The position numbers and the translations under genes were made by a program. This document shows, piece after piece, positions 12,001-24,000 of a stretch of DNA of 64,000 bases. Source of the stretch: Lates calcarifer (lineage: Eukaryota; Chordata; Actinopteri; Centropomidae); NCBI RefSeq assembly GCF_001640805.2, contig NC_066833.1, forward strand, positions 1,251,992 through 1,315,991, written 5' to 3'. The stretch's first letter is position 1. Each line of letters opens with the position of its first letter. The notes below the pieces were generated by a model. The model saw only the letters and a list, made by a program, of their open reading frames with translations. It had not been told where the DNA came from and ran no database searches.

Positions 12001-15000
12001 ATTCATTTCACCCCTAGCAGGGCACTGGATGGTACTAACTCACCATGTCTTGTTTGTTCCATATCATTTGGTCAGTAGCTGCCTAAAGACCAGAACCGTC
12101 TCAGCCATGCAAGTTTAGCTTAAGGCTAAGGTAGATAAGCATCTTGCTGTAATGGTTGTCATGGTCCTGGCCTTTAGGCAACTCTCATGGTCTTTCCATA
12201 GTCACTTTGGCATGTCGGTGGCAACAGATTCCTTTGTTTTAAACCCATGGTCTGTCACATTCCCTGAGGTTCATTCTCTTCATATCTGCAGTGTCTCTCT
12301 GCATGCTTTCAGGGCTTCAACTTGACATTGCTTTATCTGTCACAAACCCTTTGTTTCTCCTCCCTTTAGCTGGAACCCTAGCCCCATGAGCATCACGTAC
12401 AGTGATAGCATCTTCTTTCAGGCAGCTTTTTGTGAAACCATGGGGCTAATGTTCTTGCTATTTTTCTCCTCCACAGTCACTCCTGACTTGCCTTCCACCA
12501 TTGTTGTACATTCCACCATTTCTCTTCCTGACCTGTCAGTTGTTGTCATTTTACCAGTTTAATAGATTCCATTAATAACATTTACCCTTTAATTTGTCTG
12601 TGTGTGCCTCAGTGCCACCTGTCTTTAGGCAGAAAATCACACCTCTGGAGATAAACGTTGGCAGCCACGCCAAGTTCGAATGTGAGATCGAGGATGCTCC
12701 GAGTGTGACCTTCAAATGGTACAAGTCTGGCATTGAGATCAGACAGAGTGAGAAGTATCGGATCCTCAGCCGCTACACCAGTTCCTCTCTGGAGCTCCTG
12801 AACCCAGTCAAAGCCGACAGTGGTGAATACACCTGCAAAGCTTCAAACCAGCATGGCACAGACAGCTGTACTGCCTCGCTCATTGTTACCGGTAAGACCC
12901 CTGTGGGACCTTTTTTAAATGTTCGCTTTACTTTTGTGTGTGTTTGAGAGAGAGAGAATTATATACACATTTTCAATGTGTTTTACCCTGAGTCATTTTG
13001 ATGCAATGTGGAAGTGATGATTTGTTTAAAAACTGGATCTGGTGTCACGTTTGGGAAGATGTAATGATGTTGAGGATCAGGTTTTCTCATGTTTAAACCT
13101 ACATTGATCAACAAGTTGGGATCGCACAGGTTTTGATGTTGTTGTATTTTTCACTTTTACAATTTGCTCAACTTTTTTTATGTTCTACCTGCTCTCCATA
13201 GAAATGTACCCACCGGTATTTGTATCAAAACCAGACCCAATGACTTTATATGTGGGCAAACAAGCTGTGTTCCAGTGCTCCCTTACTGGATCCTCACCCA
13301 TGGAAGTTGTCTGGCACAAGGACAACATAGCCATCTCCTCCGAAGGGAACTATGTCATGAAATGTGAAAAGAACAAGTATTCCCTTCATATTAAAAGTCT
13401 TGAGCTGACTGATCAGGGCGTGTACCTGTGCAAGGCCTCCAACAGTGTCGGCACTGCTACCTTTACCACAGAACTCAAGGTTATCAACAAGCCCAGCTTT
13501 GTTAAGACCATTGAGCCAGCATCAGCTGCTGTCAATGACCCGCTGAGGCTGGAGTGCCAGGTGGATGAGGACACTGGTGTGACCATCACCTGGACCAGGG
13601 ATGGCAAAAAAGTCCACCAGAGCATGGAGTGTAAACTGTCCTTTGAGGACAAGGTGGCTGTTCTTGAGATACCCAAGTCCAAACTGAAGGACTCTGGGAA
13701 ATATGTGTGCACAGCCACTAATGAGGCTGGGAGCTCATCCTGTGAGGCTGTGGTAACAGTTCAAGGTAAGATCTTAAAGATGATCTTTCCGTTACCTTTG
13801 ATGAAAACGTAAATCCCTTGAAATGAGCTGGTGGGTTATTGCTGACAACTGTTTTCAGCCAACTGCAAGCTGATGCTAACACTATGCACTGCTGTCTTCT
13901 TGCCTTTTCTTTTGCATCTCTTTTTCGGGTTCCTCTGTCTTGGTTATTTTGTTTTATGACTGTGTCTCTTGAAAATCTTTTTGAATGTTTTGAACTAAAC
14001 ATTCCTTTCAGAGCCCCCTACCTTTGTCAAGAAAATGGAACCTAAGATTACGTGGAAACAGGGAATAGCTGCACGCTTACAGTGCACTGTTAAAGGATCG
14101 CCCGAACTTCGCATCCACTGGTTCTGGAATGAGAGAGAGCTTAGTGATGGAGAAAAATATAAAATCTCTTTTAAGACTGGAGTTGCCACTTTGGAGATAA
14201 TGGACCTTCTGGTCACAGACAGTGGGAGTTACACCTGTGAGGTGTCAAATAATGCTGGCAGCGAGAGCTGCAACACCCTTGTAGCTGTTAAAGGTTTGTC
14301 AAATCTTGCATTTACTTTACACTAACTGTTCAGTTCAGAAAACTTTTGATAATAACTGCATACACTTTACTTTTGACACCCAGAGCCACCATCCATCAGA
14401 AAAGAGCTGCAGACAGTAGAGGCAGTGAAGGGAACACCAGCTCAGATGGAGTGCGAGATCACAGGAACAGCTCCTTTTGAAATCAGCTGGTTAAAGAATA
14501 AGAAAGCTATCACCAGTGATAAGAAATATAAAATAATCTCCCAAGATTCCTTGTCAAGGCTGGAGATCCAGACCTTTGAAAGTGCAGATGTTGGAGATTA
14601 TCAGTGTGTTATATCCAATGATGTTGGGAAAGTCACCACTAAGGCTTTAGCTAAACTTAAAGGTTAGTAAACCTGCATTTAATAAACCCCTTGAATTGAA
14701 GTTTAATCTTTTGCACTCTACTCAGTTTTAACTCATAATGTGCTTTTGTAGAGCCACCAACTTTCACAAAGAGGGTTGAGAGTGCTACAGCAGTGTTGGG
14801 AAATACAGTAAAACTACAGGGAACCATCAAGGGCTCGGCCCCCATCACTGTTAAATGGATGAAAGACTCGGAAATACTAAGAGATGATGATGCAAATATC
14901 AAGACGGTGTTTGAGAGCAACGTTGCTAGCTTGTTGATAACAACAGTGGCCATCAGCCATGGTGGCAAATATTCGTGCCAAGCTGAGAACGAGGCTGGGC

Positions 15001-18000
15001 AACAAAAATGTGAAGCCACCTTGACTGTGCAAGGTCAGATGACATCTTGGACGCAGAGATACTTTTGGAGTTGTGTTGCTATAGGTTCTCATATCTAAAT
15101 TCTTATATTTTAATAACTGATGGGTTTGTTTTATCCCAGAGCCTGCCAGAATCATAGAACCTGCAGAGTCCATTAGTGTGACTGCAGGGGATTCAGCCAC
15201 ACTGGAGTGCACACTTTCTGGAAGCCCAGAACTCAAAGTGAAGTGGTTCAAAGATGGGAAGGAGATGATCAGTGGCCGTAAATATAAGATGACTCTGAAG
15301 GACAATATTGCCACCATGAAGATTCTTACAGCAGAGAGAGGAGATACTTCAGAGTACAAGATAGAGGTGTCGAATAAAGTTGGGAAAGACCAGTGCACAT
15401 GCTCAGTCACTGTCCTAGGTTAGCTCCCAGTTCCTGCTCCCTTAACATTTTATAACGTTTTTGCTCTTTTACAAATAATTGAAATATGACAAATCTTAAC
15501 TACTAACAATTACTTACTTTCAAAATCTGTAGTTGTTGATTATGTTTATAAATGCAAAGAAACAACCTTCTACACACTGTATTTTTATGTTTTGGGACAT
15601 ACATTAAACTAAGGTCTTAAAACTTGCAATAGTGTGAGTAGAGACAATTTTAGCGTAGCAATTTTTTTCACAAAACAATATGAAACTTTGATAATGCAAT
15701 GCGATTTTTTTTCTTCAACAACCAGATCGGATAATGCCTCCAACTTTCACCAAGTCCCTGAAAAGAGTTGATGGTAACATTGATAATGACATCTCCATGG
15801 ATTGTAAGGTGTCTGGGTCCCAACCTATGACCATAGTTTGGTTCAAAGATGACCAGGAGATCATTTCTGGATCCAAATTCCAGCCTGATTTCAAGGACAA
15901 CTCTGCTACACTGAGAATTATTCGGCTGGAAAAGGCTGATTCTGGAGTTTACAAATGCAGAGCCACCAATTCAGCTGGCTTTAAAGAAACCAGCGGCACA
16001 CTCTATGTCAAAGGTTATCAATGCTTGGCTTATGTTGTGCTTCTGTTTGTTTACTGCAATCCTTGAATGATTTCATGCTAATTTGCAATGCAAATTTTGT
16101 TTTGTCAATGGCCTCCAGAGCCCCCAGTGTTCACCGTGAAACCAGACAACCAAGATGTTATACCAGGAACCACCGTTTCCTTCAAAGCAGCCTTCACTGG
16201 CACAGCTCCTTTGGCTGTTAAGTGGTTCAGAGAGGAAAAAGAGATTGTAACTGGAAGCACATGTTTCATAAAGAAAGATGCCTCTTCGAGCTCTTTGGAG
16301 CTTCACTCTGTGAAACCCAGTGATTCTGCTAAATACACATGCCAAGTATCCAACGATGCTGGGAAGGTGGATTGCACCACAGTGCTCTTTGTGAAAGGTG
16401 CCTCTCTTCAGTATTGTGTGTGTCTTGAGATTCTTGAGTGACATCAATATCTCTTTTGATACTAACATAATGTGTTCCATCTGCTAATGAATGTTAACCT
16501 CTTCTCTCAGAACCTCCCATGTTTGTGAGGAAACTTGAGGCAACCAAGCTCATCACCAGCGGCGACTCCGCCAGGCTGGAGTGCAAAGTGACAGGCAGCC
16601 CTGTTATCAGTTTCAGGTGGTTCAAAGATGAGATGGAGATCAGCTCCAGTCCTAAATACACAATGGCTGTGACTGACTTAGTGGCATCCCTGGAAATGGT
16701 CAGTTGTACAGTAGAGGATAGTGGAGATTATGTTTGTGTGGCATCCAGTGAGGCTGGTAGTGACCGCTGCAGCAGCACTGTTACAGTAAAAGGTTGGTTT
16801 AATCTAGGTTTCCAGATACTTCTCACACTGGAACTTTATCTGCTTTTCCTGACATTTTCAGTGATTACCTTTGCTCGGTGAATTCACATACTCAGTGAAT
16901 TAAGACTTTTATTGTGACTTTGAAGACATGTTGCTTTTCTTGAGTTCAAATGATCAGCATTTATCTTGTCGAGATGCCACATCCCCCTGGTGGACCAGGT
17001 CACAGCTGAGAACACCTGGTGAGACAATGATTAAAATGGAACATGGCCTCTCGATAGGGTAAACACTGAGAATGTCTTGTCTGTCGATAAAAGTCAGTAA
17101 CATTAAGTTCAGGAAAAAAACGTCTTCAACTTCCCAATAAAACTCCAGTGACTTGTTGGCATTGTCATGTGTGTTATACCTCTGTGATCCAGTGTAAAGC
17201 ACTCACATGCCTGTTGTTTTCTTCTAGAACCACCATTGTTTGTGCGTAGCTTGGAGCCCAAAGATGTGGTGAAAGGTTCTGAGATGATACTGGAAGGCCA
17301 AGTCTCTGGTTCTGCCCCTTTCACTGTGTCATTTTATAAGAACACAAAGCTGATTAGGAATGACAAGAGACACAGGCTCACTGTTAAAGATGACCTGGTA
17401 GCCCTGCAGATTCTGGCAGTAGAGGCAGGAGACGTTGGTTTGTACCAGTGTACTGTTGAGAATGAAGTGGGGAGGGCCTCCTGTGATTGTCAAGTAACAC
17501 TAAAAGGTTGGTTTAGATGCTATGGATTTATATTAGCTTTTCTGTTTCCATTTCAAAAACCTGCATTTTCAACTTCTACTTATATTTATATAACAACCTA
17601 AAGCTACCATATAAGGTGCTATTTCCTCATTCTGGACTGACAACCCTCAACAGACAATTGCTTACACTCCAACAAAGTGTCTTATGTCAGTGTGTGTCAA
17701 TGTGTCAGTGTCTTGATCAGTTTGAGCAAAGAAATACATCTGCTTATTCAGAGTCATTTTATATAAATGAACAATGCATAATGTAAGTTCCTTACTTGGT
17801 TAAGGACTTTCGAGCATTCACTATATGAAATTGAATTGAATTTTGTAGCAGAGGCTGAACTTGCAGGACGAGATTTGTAAGGCTAATTTCACAGAGACAC
17901 AAGTAACAATTTATCTGAATTTTTTCCTTGTAGATCCACCGTCATTTGTGCGAAAGCTGGAGAACCTCAGTTCGTTGGTGGGTAGCGAGGTTTCATTGAC

Positions 18001-21000
18001 GTGCACTTTGAAGGGCTCAGAGCCTATGACTGTGTCCTGGCTTAAAGAAAACCATGAGCTCAAAGAGGCTGAAAACATTCAGATTACATATGAGAACAAG
18101 ACTGCTTTGCTGCACATCACCAACTTACAGAGCAAACATGGCGGCAAATACTCTTGCCAAGCACAGAATCAGGCCGGGAGCCAGACTTGCTCTGCTGTAT
18201 TGACAGTCAAAGGTTGGTAAAAATACTCAATTCAACCATTTCTCTCCATCTAATTAACATGTCATAAAGCCGACATGTAGTCCAGGCTGCTAACAAGAAC
18301 AAACGGCAGATGTAATATGTGGCGTCCTTTATATCTGGCAGGGAATTATTTATTAGTCCCCTTCAAGTGATGGATTTACCATTGTCCACTGATTGACAGT
18401 AACTGTTTTTCACATGATAATTTTATGACCTTTTGCATCTGGCTCCCTGCCAGTTGATAAGGACCAAATGCATCTTTAGAATCTTCATTGTGTTTCTGAC
18501 TTCAGTTCTTGGTTTGTCTCTGTATTGTAGGGCATTATGTTTCATATTCTTTGCTGACTGTTTTGTTTGATATCTCAGAGCCAGCTAAGGTTACAGAGGA
18601 GGCCAAGTCTATTAGTGTGACTCAGGGGGATCCAGCCACACTGGAGGCCAGGTTCTCAGGCACAAAACCCCTGAAGGCCAGATGGCTGAAGGCTGGCAAG
18701 GAGCTGACCTCAGGCCAGAGATATAAAGTACAGAGCACAGACACCAGCTCTGTGCTCAAGATCATTAAAACTGAGAAAAGTGATGGTGGTGAATATACCT
18801 TTGAGGTTTCAAATGATGTCGGTCAAAGTTCTTGCGAGGCCACGCTCACCATTCTTGGTTAGTTCTCAATACCATAGAATTTGTTTGGTTTAATTTCATT
18901 TAACTTTGAACATTGCTTCTCACCTCTTTTTTTCTTCTGCCAATGTTAGATCAAATCATTCCACCGTCTTTTACAAGAAAACTGAAGGAAATAGAGGGTA
19001 TCAAAGGATCTTTTGCTCATCTGGAATGTCTTGTATCTGGCTCCCTGCCAATAACCATTCAGTGGTATAAGGATAAGAAAGAGATCCAGACTGATGAGAA
19101 ACACAAATGCACATTCTTTGAGAATGTTGCTTTTCTGGAAATCTCTAATCTTGACAGTAAAGATAGCGGCAGCTATACATGCATTGCCAAAAACAAAGCG
19201 GGAACGGTCCAGTGCTCTGGGACCTTGTTTGTGAAAGGTTTGTTTTTGGTATAATCAAAGTATGGCTACACAAACAAACCAGACCTTTCCCATATGTGCA
19301 GCTTTCACAAGCATTGATTTGTTTTTCTCTTCCAGAGCCACCATGCATTCTTGAAAAGCCTGAATCCATTAATGTTTTGCCTGGCTCAAAGGTTCAGTTT
19401 AACGTATTGGTTTCTGGCACGCCACCACTGACCATCAAATGGTTCAAAAACAAGAAAGAGATTGTATCCAGTGCCGACTGTTCTGTGATCAAAGACAACA
19501 CCTCAAGCTCATTGGAGCTCTTCTTTGCCAAAACCTCAGATTCTGGAGACTATGTCTGCGAAATACAGAATGATGTTGGTTCCACTTCATGCCAGGCAAC
19601 ACTCTTCGTCAAAGGTTATCAGTCTTTATTTGAAACTGAGTTAATAAGTTTGTCTCCATCCATCTGTTGAGTGCAATTTGAATTCAGAATTTGAATTTGT
19701 TTCGCTCCTTTGGCATCACCCCGGCCCCCGACTTTCTGATAAAAGCATGCATTTAAAACTTATTTCATTCAAAACTTTGGTGTTTGAAGTGACTGCATAG
19801 TACTTCTCAGTGTCTCACTGTACTCATCATCAAGGGCCCAGAACACTTGCAGTTAGCACAAGAAAAATGATGACAGCAGGGGAAGTTCTGGAAACACACA
19901 ATGACTTGCCTAAAATTTAAGCAACGTTTGGATGGAGACTTACACACTGTCAGTTTTATAGAGATCAACATTTTTCCCTCATCGTCTGTCTGATGATTCC
20001 ATCTGTCTTTTTATTTTATTCCTTAGAGCCTCCCAAGTTCACACGGACTCCAGACCGTGTGTCTGTGGTCCGTCCTGGTCAGAGTAAAGTCTTTGAATGC
20101 CAGGTGACTGGCACACCTGAGATAGATATCTACTGGTTCAGGGAAGGCACTGAGATCAGCCCCAGCGATCGGTACAAGATGACTTTTGTTAACTCTGTGG
20201 CCACTTTGGAAGTCTGTGGTGCTGATACCAAAGACAGTGGAATTTACTACTGCGAGGCTCGCAATGAGGCTGGCAGTGAGAGCTGCAGCATGGAGCTCAA
20301 GGTTAAAGGTTAGTTGTGTCAGAAATCATGATGCACATTGTGCAGCAGTTGTGCAGATACAGGATTATCAGCAGTTGTTTTCCAAGAGGCTACCCTCCCT
20401 AGATTGTATTTCATTCTGCTTGACAGAACTGTTTTGCCATTGATTTGAGAAGGTTCCAAAATTGAAAAGATAATTTCATACTGAGGACCAGCATTTAAAA
20501 CAAGTGTATCTTCCACAAACTAGCTGACCTAAAAGATTGTTTAATTGACCTTAAACATTTCACATTCTGTCTCAAACCAGCAAGCAACGTTTCTATAGGA
20601 AGGATTGCCTCCACATGTACAGAAAATGCTGATAGCATCTGAGTCAGTGACAAAAAATGTATAGAAAAGAATGAACTGAGAATCAAGTAGGTGACAGTTT
20701 GTTTTCTCTCATCTCAGAACCACCATCATTTATTAGAGAGCTGTCTCCAGCTGATGTTGTGAAGGGCTCCAGTGCTTCTTTTGAGTGTCAGGTTGCTGGG
20801 ACAGGTCCATTTGAGATAACATGGCACAAAGATGCAAAGGAGATCAAACCCAGTGCTAAACATGGCTTCATCCAGATGAATGGCACTGTGGGTCTAGAGG
20901 TGCACAAATGTGATGCTGTAGATGCTGGTGAATATCAGTGTACTGTTGCTAATGAAGTGGGAAGCTGTACATGTAAAACTACACTAAACCTCAAAGGTTG

Positions 21001-24000
21001 GTCAAATCAGAATTACAGATACACATTTTTTTCTTTTCTTTTGAGGCAATAATTGACCATTTACATTAACATTTCATTGGTTTTCTTTAATAGAGCCACC
21101 AACATTTACTAAGAGAATTGAGGACACTGCCACTGTTCTGGGTAAAATGGCAGTGTTTCAGTGTATTGTGGTGGGCTCTCCCACTCTCTCCGTGCAATGG
21201 CAAAAAGATGAGAACTGGATTTTGGAGGATCCAAAGATTGAGAGAACATTTGAGAACAACGTGGCCACTCTTAGGATTCCTGCCTGTGAGGCAACACACA
21301 GCGGGAAATACACCTGCCAGGTGGTAAATGAGGCTGGGCAGGATAAGTGCTTTGCCACCCTCACAGTGCAAGGTATACCTGTACTTAACTAATTGTGACT
21401 ATTAAATCTTTCCATGGTTCAAACCTGGTCACTTTCTGAATTTCTGACTTTGTTTTGCATTTTAGAGCCTCCTCAGATCTCAGAGAAACCTGAGGTGATA
21501 AAGGTTACAGTTGGAGATCCAGTCAATCTGGACTGTAAGGTAACAGGCTCCCCTGAGCTCAAAGTGAAATGGATGAAAGATGGCAGGGAGCTTCAGTCCA
21601 TCAGGCAGCATAAGCTGAGCTTTGAGAACAACATCAGCAGCCTGAAGATTCAGGCTGCTCAGAGAGAGGACGAAGGAGAGTATGTCTTTGAGGTGGCAAA
21701 CCACATCAGTAGCTGCACCTGCAAAATCAAAGTGATCGTACTAGGTTGGTGTGAAAATCATAAAATTAATGTGGTACATACTGATAGATTGAACAAAGTA
21801 TATTTATTGTCTCATTATTCTCTTGGTGACAGAGCAAGTAATTCCCCCGAGCTTCATCAAACCCCTGGTAGACATGCAAGAGATTTTGGGCTCCTTTGTT
21901 CAGATATGTTGCAAAATATCTGGTTCCCTGCCCATTAGTGTGGAATGGAAGAAAGACGGGACCAAAATCTCTAGTGGTGTAAAACACAAACTCATTCAGC
22001 AGGACAACTCTGTGTCCATTGAAATTGAGCAGCTAGAAAGATCTGACGCAGGATCCTACTCTTGCAAACTGACCAATGCAGCAGGAAGTTGTGAATGCAG
22101 TGGATCCCTCATGGTCAAAGGTTAGACTGTGCCCTCCAACATGATTGATCATATAATCCTAAATCAAAGGTGAGTATCTCTTTAACCTGGTCCGTTTCAT
22201 TCTCTTCAGAACCTCCAAGCTTTGTGACACCGCCTGAGTCCCAGGCGGCTCTACCCAATAAGGCTGTCCGCTTCAAAGGCTCATTTAAGGGAACTCCTCC
22301 ATTCACAGTCAAATGGTTCAAGGATGACACAGAGCTCATGACTGGTCCCACTTGTTTCACGGGACTGGAGGGGCTGTCTTGCTTCTTAGAGCTCTATTCA
22401 GTGGGTGTCACCCAGAGTGGAGTTTACTCTTGCCAAGTCAGCAATGATGCTGGCTCTGCACGTTGTAGTGCAGAATTGACGGTCAAAGGTTGGATTAGCA
22501 TCTTTTAAAGCAACTCTTGCGTGTCTGTCTTCATCTCACATCTGCGTCACTGGCTAAAACTAGTGATTCTGCCTCATTTTCCCAGCTTCGCAGCACTTTC
22601 ATTGTTATTATTTGAAGCATTTTTTTCTCTGCTGCAGCTTCCCATCAAGAACTATTTGTTGCCTTTGTGTTGCACCTGTATTTCCCACAACCATCCCGCC
22701 TCTGTTGCTAACACCTCATTGTCAGCTCATCTCCACAGCTCTTCTCATGTGGTCACTTCTTGCCTGTCATAACCATCTATTTAAAGTACCCCTACATGCT
22801 TCCAGAAGCTAACATCTCTGTATTTTGGCTTTCCAGAACCACCTGAGTTTGTGCTGAAACTCCCTGCCACTAAGTTTGTGAAGCAGGGCGAATCACTCCG
22901 CTTGGAGTGCAAAGTCAGTGGCACAGCTCCTCTGAAAGTGACCTGGTACAAACATGACACCAAGGTCACAGATGGGGGTAACTACAAGACATCATTTATT
23001 GACTCAGTAGCAGTCCTGGAACTGCTCTCAACCAGCTTTGATGATGATGGAGTTTACACCTGTGAAGCTCAGAATGATGCTGGCAGTGTCAGCTGCAGCA
23101 CCACACTTACCGTTAAAGGTCAGCCTCTCACTGACTTCTTAATCATCATTGTAATTCTTGATCTGACTCTCTGGTGCACTGACTATTCAGTGTGTTGTTG
23201 GGCTTTTAGTTAAAGTCTTGTTGTATTGCTTAAAGCTGGTGTCTGTAACATTTAATAACGTCTGTATGGCCCAGTGGAGTATTGTCAAATGCTCAGGTCG
23301 GCACCTTTACTTTGGCTCAAGAGACTTTCTTTATTTTGCTATTTAGAAAATTTAATCAGCTCTTTTCACATTATGTGTTACACTTAACTTGCTGGAACCT
23401 TATTAGTTTTTGCAAGATACATAACATCCTCAGTCATTTTAATTGTAGGTTTAGTCTCATCTAATCCTCTGTTGGAGTCCCAAGTAATTCAACTATCCTG
23501 CCCTGGAAGTTGTAGTTCTCTTTGTCTTTCACAACACTTTTGCCATCTCAGCTATAGTTTCAGTGAACATCCACATCTTAGCCATCCACGACAACTCCAA
23601 CATCTCATCCCAAAAATTCATCCATTGTAGCTGTAGTTCCAAAAATTCCCACCACTCTGCCATTTTGGCTGCCATTCCATAAAAAAAAATCACAAGTAGT
23701 CTGTAGTAGTCCTAAACTCTTTTCACTCACAAAAGTTCCACCACGTTAGTTGTAGTTTCACTGACAAGTCTGCCAACAATACTGCAGCTCCAACAAATTC
23801 TACATCCATTTTGCCATCTGTAGTTCAAATATTCACAACTCAGCAGCCTCATCCATAGTCCCAACAATCTTCCACAACAACTTTGCAAGATTAGCTGTAG
23901 TTCCAACTATCTTTTACAGCAGCCACCATCTTAGTTGATGTTCCAACAAATACTAACCATTTTGCCAACTTAGCTGTATTCCCAAACACCTGTCATAGCA

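Noticed and set aside
16921..17110. Possible inverted ends (TTTATCTTGTCGAGAT and TGTCTGTCGATAAAA) in an intron
   Set aside because: Only about 10 of 15 positions pair, and I found no family signature or target duplication. Too weak to call.
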